Below are positions 14,301-29,300 of a stretch of DNA of 64,000 nt, in pieces. The DNA comes from Membranipora membranacea. Lineage: Eukaryota > Bryozoa > Gymnolaemata > Cheilostomatida > Membraniporidae. The position numbers and the translations under genes were made by a program. The notes under the pieces were generated by a model. That model saw only the letters and a list, made by a program, of their open reading frames with translations, ran no database searches and was not told the origin of the DNA. Position 1 is the first letter of the stretch; each line of letters starts with the position of its first letter. The stretch spans positions 7,953,501 through 8,017,500 of the forward strand of contig OU612070.1 in NCBI GenBank assembly GCA_914767715.1, written 5' to 3'.

Positions 14301-17300
14301 CTTTTATATGTGTACTCAACTCACCACCAGATATACCATGCATCACCTCTCTGGCCACTGTATGGGCGACTCAAGCAAACCAACATGTGTACAATTCAGG
14401 TTTTCAGACCGAGTGGTAATACACATGATGACAAATACCCACTGATCAATAGATATGATATCACATGTATATCTCGGATGTAGCTTGAGTACCTCCGCAA
14501 GGAGTCAGGTGTGTCAACCCGAGGTCAATTTTTAGATTTAGGGGCGGGCGGGCGGGCACACACAAGCTAAGGTACTCATACTAAATTGACTCTAATCATC
14601 TGAGATACACATCCTAATAGTGCAATATCGTTGTCAGTATGTGATGAATGACAAACTTGTGACCAAAAATATTACTTACTGTTAAGTCGCTCGCTATCTA
14701 CTTATATACTCAGTCATGTCATGATTAGTAAGGCAAATAGCATTATATTTACAAACAGTTAAAAAATAGCAGCAAGATATAATCAAATGGCGGGACAGTT
14801 ATACCGAACGTGTGGTTTTCTAGTTTGTTTTGTTCGTTTATTGTATTTATGACCGAACCAAGTGAAAGAATATTCCAATAAGAAGGTCAAAGTTAGTATT
14901 TTTTTAGAAAAAACCCATCTCTTGTGGTTGAGTTTATTTCAATATGACTAACAGTGAGATTGAAAGGGAAGGGATTAATATAGCACTAACTTATGATAGA
15001 TTGATAGCATAGCATAGCATTGTATTATATAAATATAGAAATGTTTATATCTAACCTGTAGCGAGCAGGAATATCAGAGGTGTTTTAGCATTGACTTCTT
15101 CAAATACCTCCTTCATCTCATAATGAGGCGCCTGTAAATTAATTTTAACACGACATAAGTATTAAAGTAGAAGCCATTTACAATAATCTTTCATTTTCGA
15201 CACTTGAAAATTAGTCAGAAACTCATTGCAACGTACACCTGTATAGTGAGTTGCCTGATCATTGTTATATATATTTTTATTTGGAGCTCTTATCAGTTTA
15301 ACTGTTTTGCGGTTCCTTCTCCATCTCAGCTAGCAAAAATATGGAACAAATTAAAGTACACCAAAATATCGGAGGGTACTTCACCTTTGCATAACGTTCA
15401 CCCATCTGCTGTTCAATGAAGATTCTCATTGATGGTGTCAGAGCATCTGGCCTCAGGACTTTAAGCAACATGATCCTCTGGAAAGGGTTAAGGTACTCCC
15501 ACCCGAATATTATCTCTTCACCGCTTGAATCCAATGAAGGCTCTGAAAAGTGAAATACGAATCTAATGTAGGCTGAGTGGAGTGCAGTAGGGTTTTATTA
15601 CAAACTGATACAAATTTGTCAAGCAATCAGAAAAATAGCTTCAATGCCAGCATCAGGATGACATCAACTATTTATCGTGGCCCATAGATTGCGTAATATG
15701 ACCAGTTTTGAAAGTTTGGTTACTGCCTTAGTGCTTCAGAAGGAAGTTGATGTAACGGCCCCAAGTGCAATGTTAAAATCAGGGGTGGGCGCATTTTAAG
15801 GTACTTAGATACTTGAGATACTGGTGCTTAAAATTTAGTGTAATACTACTCACCAACATTATGCTGTGAGGCTATCCATGGGTTGACCAGCAGGTTATAC
15901 ACATCTGCGGTAACCTTGAAGATATCCCACTGAGGGTGATTATTACGTATAGATCTACAGATACCAGAGAATACCGGCAGCACGGCCTCCAGGTGCTGAC
16001 AGAGTCTCCACATAGAATCCTTCACCCAGCCTGGTCTCTGAGGTGCTGCCTCTGGTCTGGCTGTCAGCTCTAACCTCTGTATAGCTGACAAACCTATAAA
16101 TATCATTTGATATATATAATATATAAATATAAATGTATTAATGTTTACTAGTAATTAATGAGATACGAGCGCTGAAAAAGGAATCGCAATAATTTTCAAA
16201 GACATTTTATAACACAACCTCTCGTGACCGTTAGTTCCCTCATAGTTTAGGAATTGGCCATGTATGTATAAGGCATAAGGCAAATTTTAGAATCACAAGA
16301 TGAACTTATTTTTAAATCCATTTCTACGCAGAAAACCGGTGAAGAAATTGTCTGTTCATGATCAAAGGGGGCTCAATTACAAATATTTATATTAACATGA
16401 TAAATTGTAACACAGACAGCACCGAACCATTGAAGAACTCAAGTAAAGGTTGATACCACACAATATAATAAACTTAGCGATTGCAACGGAAATACCCAAC
16501 TAACAGATTTAAGAGAGGAGGAGAAAATTTCAAATGAACTGCTGCACCGGTATCATGAGACATAAATAACTACATACCGTCATGGTTCCGTAGGATCTCC
16601 TCGTCCAACATGTTAGCGAGTACAGGACCCTGTAGGAATGTCTGCCACTCTAACTCTGTGATAGCGCTGACTACGCTCACTGTATCAGGGAAAGTCTCCT
16701 TAGCTTTCATTATGTTTGTGGTTAGGAGGAAGGAAAATACGAGCTGATGACGAGAGAACAGAGCCATCGATACTACTCGGTATACCTGCCACGTCAGCCT
16801 GTATAATAATCATAATGATTTTCATAATTCAGTATTGTTTTAAAAATGTATGCTAACGCATACTAAGTGTTACAACTGCATAATCTTCATCATCTTTTTT
16901 TATGAATGTGAACGAAAAAACAATCATTATTCCGTTATTTTTGGCCCTTGAGAAATAATTTATCTTTTTTGGTTATCTAAGTGTAAAATTAAAGGCAATT
17001 GAAACTTGAACTATACCTTTTGTGAAATTTGTTTTTCAAACCAATGAGATGCTGAAGGCCGGGGCAAAGCCATCGGGTATTTTCTGCTTGCACGTTTTTT
17101 GTTGTAACTGGCGCATGCTTGTCAACGAGGTCAGTAATATAATTTTCGTGATTTACCATACAGCAGTGCAATGATTTATTCATATCAGCCGCTGCTTTCA
17201 GTAGCAGGGACTTTAAAAATTCCTTATGATTTATGTTGTGCAGGTTGCTAGTTGTAAGAAATCTTTTGTGGACATAAAGCTTTGCTCTAAATGTGTTTTT

Positions 17301-20300
17301 TTGGTAAGGAATTCCAATTAATAGTAAAATCCCCCAATAATATAAATTTATGGCGTAGGTATTTGATTTGATGTAGAATTGAGCTCAAGTTGGAAGATAA
17401 ATAGATCCGATGATGTAGCCACGTTGGCTTTTTCGTGGAGGATATTTTTATCCAACCGAGACAAAAATGGGGACTTGGTATAAAATTTGTATGACAAATT
17501 TAATATGCACATCGAGATGCAGAATTCTCACACTGTTGAAGGATGTGGCGTTCATGTCCAATGGAGAGGTAATATTGTTACATAAGCAGTTATGGTGGCA
17601 TAGGCTTTGGTCATAGATGTGAGATGAGTTGATTGGAATTGAGTTGATGATTTTGGTTGCTATGGGCTGATGGTGCTTGTTCAGTTTGCAATGTTGGTAG
17701 TAAACTCCATTGTAGGTGTTGGCTGTAGGTTGGGATGACGTAAGGCTTTTCTACTCAAGCATGGGCTGATATTCTGATGTTTTTAACATGGTGGTTATTG
17801 TTGCGATTGTTGTGGCTGTCGTGTTTTTTGTTGTTGATGGAGAGACTGGTGAATTTGGTGTACAGTGGTAGCTGATTTATGTGGATCTGATGGTGGGATA
17901 TATTTCATTTCTGCCTGGCTATAATCAACTGGGATGGGCAGGAACAAGAACTTGGCATCCATCATATCCAGTTTCCTTGACATAACTTCAACTGATTTCT
18001 TTATGGGGTTTTCACTTGGTATAGAGAGTACATCTAGCTTAGCAAGCATTGTTGTTTTGGAGTCCAGTTGTTATTGGGTCGAACTTGGCGGCCAGCAAGG
18101 CCTACTTTTATATCTCCTGCCAGCTTTGGTTAATCAACTCAGATAATAGCCATATATTATTATTTATAGCCATATTAGTAAAAGAACCTCTTTGCAACCT
18201 CTTTGCTTCACTGCACAATGCCTCAATTTAATTGAATTTTACCTAAATAAATATATAGTTTATATATCCCTTATATTCCTTGCTTTAACTGTATTATTAT
18301 TATTATGTATTCAGTACCAGTAGGTCAGCAAAGATTGAATCACAACAGGTCAGTGCCATTCAGTAAGTGTGACAGATGGTGATGCAAATCTTGCAACTGT
18401 CACAGTTACCTGGACGCTTACATTTGCAAAGTGCTTGCTAGTTTGCAAGGTGCTTGCTAATTACATTAATCCTGGAATTGTGAAATCCGTACAATTTAGT
18501 GTCAGTGTTTGCCAGATAGCGAAGGTGCTGCTGTACCACTCAGTTTGATATTGGAGCTAGGCTGTCCAGCTTCATCAGGTGATAATAGTAGTGTGTATAT
18601 TCTATCAGCTGTCAAATAACGACACGACACTCACTGACACCCACAACACAACTCTCTCAGTTTATTTATAACTCTTTGGTTTACTCAGACACAGAGAGCA
18701 TTAACTTAATAACTGCATGTGATCCACTAAGGTCTATTATATAACAACAAAGGAGACAAAGGGGTAATTACCTCTATGCACTGGTTATTTACTGTAATAC
18801 CATGCAAGGAGACATTCTCATTCATTGTACTCCTGAGTTTTACATCAGCTGATACTAAGAATTATCAAGTAGTAAGTATGCTCTTGGAGGTATAACAACT
18901 ACAAGTCTACAAGGTAGGTAGAGGATAGCAAAGAGTAATAATAACTCCTTGGTAGTAATTAAACTCTTATCCATATTCATCCTGTCAGCTTATTTCCTGA
19001 GTTAGGATTACAGAAATATTCGGTGGCCATTTTACAAGTCACTTGAGTTCAAACCAATCATTGTACCAATGTACCCCTTGTCTTTTGATGCCCAGACTAC
19101 ATGATGTGCCAATGTCAGTTTGAACCATAGACCCAATAATAGTATCAAGTCTGATATGGTGTAAACTCCTAATACCAGTCACTTTTCTCGTTGTTAATAC
19201 TGGAACACTTTTACGGTAGGTGTCATCTATCGCTTGCATCTAATACAATTTTCAACACTTTTCCCTGTTGGCACAGACAGCTCCAGTGTCTTACAATCTA
19301 ATAACCGTTCAACAAAATGTTTGTCCACTATGCTCTACAATATTTTGTCTATTTTCAGCAAGCGAGTGTAATATATCTGCAGGTATCATTGGCTGACCTT
19401 AAACTAGTTACCGACATCAAGCTTATACCAGCAGATACAAGACCAACACAATATCAAGTATAACAGATATCTATGAGTGGTGAGATGGCTGACACCAAGG
19501 CTGACCTTGCTGACACGACAGACGAGGATTGCTCAGTGACAGCGACCCAGTACAGAACATCTCTAGAGATCAGTAATCACACATCATGTATAGGACTGAG
19601 ACCCTCCCCCTACCCCGTCTACCTCTCTATCATCTTAGTCTTTATTACCAGCAGTATTAACACTATGTTGGTGTCAGAATCAGTGATATATAATAAAGTA
19701 TGCTACGAGAAACTCGAGAACGTCACGCTGTGCTCCAACCTTACGTTCTCTAAGGATCATCCACTTCTCCAGGTATGTCAGGCTCTATCCAGGAGTCCAA
19801 GGAGCCCCTGTGTACTCCTTAGTGTCACTTACATGCTTTGTTGGATTTGTGTGATCTGGTTATATTCATGCAATTTTGTTTTTTTGAGTAGTTTCAGTTT
19901 GTAATAAGCAGGATCAGGGAGAATTCCATTCTCCCTGGCAGGATGTATATGTCGGGACAGCTGGTAGTAGAGTTTAAATATCAACCACTTGTTGGGAAAG
20001 TGGTTGATAATCAAATGCTCCTACCAGCTATCCTGGCACAGTTTAAGCGCTTGAACTTATGTGTTTTGTTTTTCCTGTGGCACTATTCTGATGACAGGAG
20101 GACGCTGCCAAGTGGTCAGCGTATATGATGGCAGTGATGATTATACCGGCTATCTGTACAAACATGATGCTATCCTCTTACTGTGACACAGTGGGGTTTA
20201 AGTTACCCCTCACTCTGCCTCTAGTAGGAGTTGTACTGTACAGTGTTATACTCGCTCTACTGGCCTATCCTCCGTTCATACACTGGCCTATGTATATAAT

Positions 20301-23300
20301 ACTACTGGCTGGCTTTACCTACGGGAGCTTTGGTGGAAGCGCGCTGGTAAGATCTTAATCTACTTCTGCGGGTGAACTTACTCAATGTGCCATGGAGCTG
20401 GGAAATCTACCAAAGTAGTGGCCGATGTCGCTTCAGTTTTTTCCTTTAGTAAATTATAACGAAATTTACTCCAACGTGCTTTATTTCCGATAAGAGTGTG
20501 TCTTACTTATTATATACGGTAGCGGTAGATATCTGATCTTAGCACATTGTTATGTCTGTAAAATAGCATTTGTGGTTTCCTAAATGTAACCACATTGACA
20601 TTTTGCTAGGCAACCATTCCCTTTTAACCTTTTAATCGAAGATCAGGTGCCTAGCAATTAATTGATGATTTGTAATTAATGTACTTTTGCCACATCATGT
20701 TAACTGTCAGTTGTGAACGTGGAATAGAGAAGAATAGAAGCATTAACAACAGCTCGCTCTTTCCATTATTTCCATCTCACCATCTTACGATCCAACTCAC
20801 AAAGCACTCTTCCACGTTATTTACAAGATCTTAAAACACAACTTGACATACAATACAATACATGAAGAGCACTTCTGTACTAGAATAAACACCCCATAGC
20901 TATCTAGATACACGCTAAATTCCTTAGAACAACATTCCATATAACAAGTATATTTCTTATGTGTGCGTGATTGTGATTACAGGTAATGATGACCTCATAC
21001 GGGTACATAGCGCGTATTACACGACCAGAGAGAAGGTCTTTCTATATGACACTATTAGAAGCCTCCAGTGCTGCCGGTTGCCTGATAGGACTACTTGGGG
21101 GAGGAATCATTATGACACACTTTGATGTAGCTACAGTAGGGTTTGTGTCGGCAGGAGTGGCAATGGTTCCTCTTCTGAGCACGACTCTGCTAACTTCAGA
21201 GCTACCTTGTTTGAATGAACCCGTGTCTGGAACAGCATCATGGCTGAAGAAGATAGGTGTTAAACGCATGCTTGATGCTATTCGATGTGTATTCAAGAGA
21301 AGGGACAACTACAGACGCCTCTGCCTGAATCTGTGTTTTTTCACTAACTGGATGGCAACATTTGCGTCAAATGGTTTTATAGTCAACTCATTTCTTTTCC
21401 TCCATGAACACAGTGGAATGGCGATCGGCAGCTATACCACCTATTTCTCTTATATTATGGGGGTTGTGGCTCTCGGGGGTCCTCTGATCATACAAGCCAC
21501 TAAAGGTCTGAACCTTAATACTGCCGTCCAGGGAGCCATAGCATCTGCCTTTGTGGCTGTTGGCTTTGGGATCATGTCAGTGAGAATTATCCCCTATGCG
21601 TTATGGATAGGTGGCGCTTTTGTCTCGTTTCAGTCAGTAGTTTACGCCTCTGCTCGCTCATATGCTGTACAGCTAGTTAAAACTGACGAGATCGGAAAGA
21701 TCTTTGCATACGATGCAATGCTGCTGGTTATTCTGCAGATTACATCCACTATACTGTTTAAGTGGATATATTCAGTAACAGTGGAAATCTGGGCTGGATT
21801 TTTTGTTGCACTATGTGGATTTTTGTGCCTTCTTTCATGCCTATCATTATTAATTGTGTTTAGATTGGGCAAATCTTGGAATGTTGAGCAGGATGAGAGA
21901 AGACCCCTGCTGAGATAGCTCTACTCTTATCCTGATGCTATATAATATTATTATATTATATATTATTATATATTATATATGCTGGGACTATTGTGTGTTT
22001 TAAATTTTGAATTCCAAGATTTGATTCCAAGTTTTTTCTAACTGTACAGTGACGTTATGTATCTTCATGCTAACTTTTGATTAACCATTCACATACTTCC
22101 TCAAAACATAATTAAAATTTCTTATGATATAGCTTTTGAGTGAAGTACTAACTGTATATTGGTACTGCTGATATTCTCATGTTTGCGTGTATGATAACTA
22201 TCAATGTTTTTAATAAGAACCTGTTTGGATTTGTTATTTTCATGTCATTAAAGTAGGAGGACAACTCCTAAGAATATCTGCGTATACCAGTCTTATGATT
22301 GGATCAGGGAATTTCCTGATTAGATATAATACATACCCGTTGATCATGAGAGTCATGTACGCATCGAGCTGGGCTGGTGTCATAGTCTCACTGGATATCT
22401 TATTAGCGTGCATCGACTGTTTCCTCCTACTGGTCACTGGCAGTAGTGAAGACCTACAATCAAGTACCAATTCAAAATTATTTTAATAATTTTGATTTTC
22501 AAATTCTCAGAATTAACAAACCTATGTATGATGGGTCATACCACATCAGCACCATAATCTTTTAGAAGATTTGAGGAGTATGGTTAGGGCGCCTACCCTC
22601 TAATACACTAGTATTTGAGGTCTTGGGTTCGAATCCCGCTGCAGTCTGCTGACTACATGGTGCACTCTGAATATGGCAGCCGCAGCAGCTCTATTCCTCA
22701 GTCTTTGGACAGAGGCAGAAGATATTTTGATATTTTTACAGTAAGAAACTTTAATCACGGCACATGTAAATAAAATCTTCTCATGTGTTTAGTGTATATT
22801 ACCTGCGTCTCTGAGCGAGCACTGATTCTGTTGAGGTTAAATCTACACTGCTCGTTATATCTGGACTGTGTCTGGATGACGGCCTCAGAACACCTGTCAA
22901 TATATAGGGCTTAGGGACATTTCAATGAAACTCTGTGATGGGATAACAAAGAACGAACACTTTAATCAGTCAGCAGATGATAAATACACAGTGTAACAGA
23001 TAACAGCCAACTTTTGACTGTAACTGTCAGATAACCTGATCATGATTATGCCGAGTTTCTGATATACTGACCTGATAGACTTTTAGACACCTCACTCTCG
23101 ACAATAGTGCTAGTGACATCACTAGCAGGTGCCTGTTCCTGTAACTTAGCTGGATCTATACATGATATGAATGTATTCATGAACCATGGCAGTGACCACT
23201 GGTACATGTAGTTTATACTCGATAACTCTGCTAATACAAAGTAAAGTACTGCTCCTCTTGTAGCAACCTGAAACACATATTGAATCAACTTCCAGAGAAT

Positions 23301-26300
23301 TTTTCATTGTATACTAACGTACAAATTGCATACATATTTATCTGGTAAGCCATACAAAGCATCTGACCAACACCACCCTGCCATAATATGACAAAATTGA
23401 AGTAATCTTGCTCTACATGACCATCTTGTTAACCAATTTAGGGATTCTGATGTTGAAGATGAACCTCATACATGTATTTAACACAGTCTATGTTATTCCT
23501 ATTGGAACAACGAACGACAAAGATTGACATACACAAATGAAATTTTACAGGAATTTCCGCTATTTTTTATTTTTTTATAGCTGTGTTGCATAGGTGTAAA
23601 AACAAGTTTGATGTTATTGAGTTACTGACCGGTAAGTATTTTTTTCTCATATAGTTCATATCTTTCTCTGTTTGCTCAGAGAGGCTCATCCTTCCTCCGA
23701 TCTCGACAGACATGGTCTTACTCTTCTGTAGTGTGCTGATAAGATCCTCATCATCAAGTATGTGTCCTAAAACCACCAGAGTATAACAACTAATACACTG
23801 ATCAAGCTTCACTAGGGCTAGCTTCTCAATAATACAAGATAATTGGGGACTTCTGCTATTTATTGTCAAGGACAGTACAGCTCCAGCTGCTATGGCACAG
23901 CATAACTAAAAGAATGACTGAAATCATGGCAATTGACATGACTGCAATGAAGCAGGCAGATTCTGGTGTCTGAGAAACCACAAGAAGAGTAGCTAGGACC
24001 AGGTATTATCATCAGTAGAATTAGTTCGCATGCTAATTTTTATCTGTAAAACAATTGTTTTGTTGGGCTGCTCAAACTAGTTTCTAGCTTTATTGCACGA
24101 TGTAAAACTAAAGTCTATTATTGTCTCTTCTGGTGTACACTTTAGCCATGTAGAGTAATAATGACTCACTATTACTCTTGGCTCAAGCTATCTAAAAGTT
24201 TTACTACTATGGGCATTCAGGGAGGTTATGTGACGAGCTGAACTGTGGAGACAGTTTGCAAAGTTTGGCTTGTTTTCTGGCGGCTATCATTACACTAGCG
24301 AAATTCGATCTAAAGCGCGCGCTTTGAGATGTATGAAGTCTGCTATTGTAACTGCTGATATAACTCCTTTAACAAATGCATTAATAATAAAAACCTGCTG
24401 GCAAATAGCAGAATAAAATGGCAAATTCATTCTATTTACATACCCATGGAGGCGTCGTCATGCTTCTTAGCATCTGCAAACACAGTGTATGTAAAGAATG
24501 GCAGTAAAACGTAAAGTTCAAGATTAAATCAAAGTATAGACTTTACCTGGTTACTTTTGCTAAATTTGTATATCATTTCATACCTTCTGACTTTTGAAGT
24601 AGATCCAATGTTTTATCCTCTAGTTGCTTCAGCATACCCATATCACTGGCAATACTCTCCAGTAACACAGACCTAAAAAACGTAACATGTGTCCAGTACA
24701 CTCATTCAGTTCTATGTGTGTGATGTGTATGGCATATTTTGACAGCAATTTAAATCTAAACCACTGATAAAATTGTAGCCGAGAGATCAAGGTGCTCATT
24801 TTGAGTCTTTATGTAAGATATACGTAGGTTTGTTAGAATGCCAATTAAACAAAATAAAATTCTTTTGGGATTAGGCCTGCTATTCCGACAAGGTAGATAA
24901 CAGATTATTATAGTGCAGAACCAGAGCTTATACCTATCTGCAAAGGTAAATTGTAAGTGGATTCATATTTAGTGGTGCCAGGGTAGAATGCTACTCTGAG
25001 GTGATTGTGTCTAAGTCTTACCTCTGAGTCTCAAGCTGTGGGTTCTCCTGTTTGACTACAGATGAGAGAAGTTGTTCTTGTAGTCCCTCAAAGGTGACGG
25101 TAAAGTTGATAATATTGGCTTCTATACACACAGCGGGCAGGTAATGTGGATTGCTCATCGATGTAATCAGGTACAACCTGTCAAAATAGTGATCCTAGAG
25201 TAATCCTACATCTCATTCAAGGACTTAGCATCTGTACTGTGACTGATTGTTAAAACATAATACACCCTACGGGAGTAAAAGGCTTGCTACCGACCGGGCT
25301 TCAAATGGCTAGATTTGAGACCGGCTAACATATACTCACCTTCTTTGCTCTAAATCAACTGCAATTTGCAAAAAATAAGTGCTAGCTTACATTAAGCCCT
25401 CACCCAAAACTGGCTGGACTAAACTATATTACTATTTACAGCTCTGAGGTATATATTGAATACAACACAGTTACAGCTGTATGATGTTCATACTCAGACA
25501 TACTGATGACATAAGACACGGTACAAGCTGGAGACCAGGTAGAGACCAGACTGGAGACCACCTGGAGACCGGGGGGTCTTTCAATTAGAAAGAGCGATGC
25601 TTTACTAAAGTAAGTTATCACTATCACATCGCTCAAAATTATCCTCACTTGGTCTTTCAATCAGAAAAATTTGTTCGCAAGTCGCTCATTCAGAACAGAC
25701 CTGTGTATCGACCGTCAGCATCATACCTGAAGTTTTGGTTATACTCGATCTCAGTTTCTCCGAGAGTGATGATCTCATGACCGAGTCTAGTGAAGGTTTC
25801 TCTTAGAAGTATGGGTCTTAGACTAGGATCTAGCTCCTCTGTGACTTTAGTGAGGGCTACTGGATCACCCATCCTCAATGCGCGCTCCATAGATCTCATA
25901 TAGTTAGGATCATCAGCCTGTGCTACTATTAGATTAGACCCTTCTGTCTCCTTAATCCATCTAAAGACACATAGATGAGGTACTGTCACATATCAGATAT
26001 CTCACAGCGGTAGAGCTCAAGTTTTCAAAGATGCAAAATCTCCTAATGAACTTGATAATTCAGACTGTATTATTCAGAGCGCCTGCTAATTCTGACAATT
26101 AGAATAGTTCCCGTCAGCCAAACTTTTAAGGACACTTAATTCAGACTTTTATTGCTGGGGACAGAATTTGGTGATCGTCAGTGGTGTTAATTGCGAGTGC
26201 GTGTTGTATCATTAAAATAATCCTTTCAACATCATTGTTTGTTGTATATGAGAGATAGAGAGTTTTTAGAGACCTACACATAAAGATATATTATCTCATT

Positions 26301-29300
26301 ATTACTCACTGCAGGGCTTGTCCTTGCGGGTCGATTAGAAGAGGCCACTTTGAGCTGTTCTTGATGATGATCGCGTTCTCTACCGAGTGTCTATCCTGGG
26401 GTAGTCCCTCAGTGTGCCAGTGTAACACCTGATTCTGTGCCACCATGTCCTTGACAACATCATATGTCTACAGTATTAGAAGATAGGTCATGAACAGTTC
26501 ACATTTATATTCGATCTTATGATAACATAGAAACATGGTAAATAATACAGGAGTTGTGCTCTTAACATCAATGAGGGGATAACTCCTGGTATATTCCGCA
26601 ATCATTGATTGAGCACATTATCAATAGTATGAAAATATTCTGATTGCTCTTGAAAGATAAACCTGCTCTTGATACTGCGGTGACTAACCTGTGAGAGGGG
26701 CAAGCCCTTTATTCTACATTGTTTAGCCCAGCCCTCCATTAGATTAGCTCTGTACTTGGAGGTGAACGCCCCGTAATAAGATACTGCTGCAGCTGAGATC
26801 AGTGAATCTCCGACTATACCTGATACCTTTAAATCTAACTCATCCACCAGGTCTGCCCAGCGAATCTACGAATAATACATCATCCTGACATAAATTGTGT
26901 GTAAAATAATTGAAGGGCTGTGATAAAAATTGAGATTGCAGTAAGAGATCACACTGATCACAATATATACTATTGCATGTATATCTCTGATCGAAAGAGA
27001 ATTCACTTAGCATGAGTTCCATCACAAGGAATTAGTGTGTGACGACCCGTGGCCAATTTCATCAATTAGGGGCGGGAGCATGCGAGATTAGAGGTACACA
27101 TGTTAATAGTGCAGTCTCGATGTCAGTCTGGTAAGAGATAACGAGTCAACAATAAATTTATTCCTCATGTACTTCTCTATACATAGTTTCCTTCCTTAAT
27201 GAGCATGTATGGCTCACACAAAGAAGGAGTATTAAAATACCATACTATGGCACATTCAATGAAGGGATACGAATGTATTTATTACCTTTTCATCAGCGAG
27301 AGCGTTAGTGAGTACAGATGCTCTGTCCAGTCTCAGAGCTGTTGTCTTCTTTCTCTCTTTCAGTGTTTCTCTCTGATTCACACTATCCTGATACTGGCTC
27401 TGTATCAAGGCTAGATGATCTATAATCTAAAACCATGTAACAATACGCAGGTGAAATACAGGTAATATATATATATATATATATATACATAAAAACATAT
27501 AATTTTCATTGTCAGTCTACAATCATTATTTTTTAATGTTTTGCATGCAGTGACTGAAAAATTACTTATAAAATAAGGAAAAGTGGAGAGACAAGAACAA
27601 AAATATAATACAAGTATGCAAATTCAATGTGAGAGATCAAACTTGATTGAATGTATGACTATCCTGGACACATCCTAGCAAGGGAGAGGCTGGGATTACT
27701 GGGTTATGATCAGTTAACAGTCAGTGCAGGAGATGTAACATATAATAAAAAGGCATGATAATCCTGTTTGAGATTGGTCAGCACGGTTCTGATTGCAGAA
27801 ATGCTGTCACCTCAGACATAAACTAACCTTCTGTAAGCTGTTCTGTTTCTTAGATAGATTATCTTGGGCTAGCCTCAGAGCCTCCATAGCTTCATCGACA
27901 CGTTTCTGTTTGGGTTTGACCATCTTGAATACATCATGGTAGTGCTCCAAGGCTAACACCCAGTGACAGATAGAGACACACGAGCCGGCCACTTTATTGA
28001 CAGCCTCAGGGGTGAAGTCTGGATCCTTGGTATACTGTTTCAGTCTTTTGAACACCTGGTGTGATAAAAAGGCAATGTTCATGATAAGAGAGTATATGGT
28101 TTTGGTCAGAGAAACTCTACACATCAGCTTGGGTTACCCACCAAATTTATTGTACATTTAGCTGTTTTAAGTTAGAATAATGGGGCACATCTGTCATATA
28201 TGGATTGTTTTCACACTTAGATTTTGAAAAAACCCTCTACAATTGGTTAGGTGAGTTCTTCATCATTTCGCTAGTTTCCCCTAGTAAACAAATGTACATC
28301 AAATAGGTGCGCTTATATTGCACACATCGGTGGCACAACATAATTTCTATGGTTACAGGTTTTTTACCTTTTCAGGTAGATTGTCTTTGTCTATGTTGAT
28401 GAGTTTGTAGAGGAATTGAGATTCTCCGAGCATCTTCTTAGCAGAAGCCCAGTCAGGATCCTTATATCCAAGTAGTAGTTGTACAGCGGAGACCAGCTTT
28501 GTCACAAGGAACGGGGGTCGACTGTAACACTTAATCACAGAGATATCCTTCTGGTCAAGAGAGTCGAGGGCTGTGATAGCTGTGTCCAGCGCCGGGATTA
28601 CTTCAGCTAAATCTCTCTCACAATCCTACAAAATATGACAGGCAGTGATGAGAAGTATGCCGTCAGAGACTAACTAGCTAGCTAACTTTTGGTACTGACC
28701 AGCTATCACATCTGAATTACATAAATAGTTTGCGATAACTGATTAAAACTTGCAAGGTAAACTTACCTTCGCATAACCTTCAACAATGTCCGTTTCCTGC
28801 TTCATGATCGCTTCTTCCTTCTCCACAATTTGTTTGACTTGATCAACAGCCTCTTGATCTTTTACAAGCTGTTCCATCAACAACTCTGTTTCCTAAAAAA
28901 CATGATTGGTTATGATTAACAAGAACACGGACGCTCTGTCCACAGAATATATCACAAACAAATGCTACCATTCGAATTTGAGTTAAATAGACTGTATACT
29001 GCAGTGAAAACTGATGTAAATTTGTATTTTTCTATGAATTTAACAACTCACTTTGGCTTTTTCCTCGATCTTAGGACCGATTGAGACCAGTTCATCTTGC
29101 ATTATGCCCACAAGAGAGTTCGCCTCTGAAAGTTTGGCCAAACCATTGATGAGCCGAGATCTGTTATTCTCAAATTTAGCGTTGTTACTGTGTAGCATAT
29201 TGCTGTAGACCTTGATGAACTCTAGGTAAGAACTAGGGGTGGTATAGTACCGCCTCCTTATCTCTTCCCAGAATCTCAGCGCCTCAGTCTCCACAGATTT

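Noticed and set aside
19039-19239. Minus-strand open frame of 66 codons upstream of the transporter
   Set aside because: It looks mildly protein-like but no family is recognised, and it cannot be phased into the dynein coding sequence.
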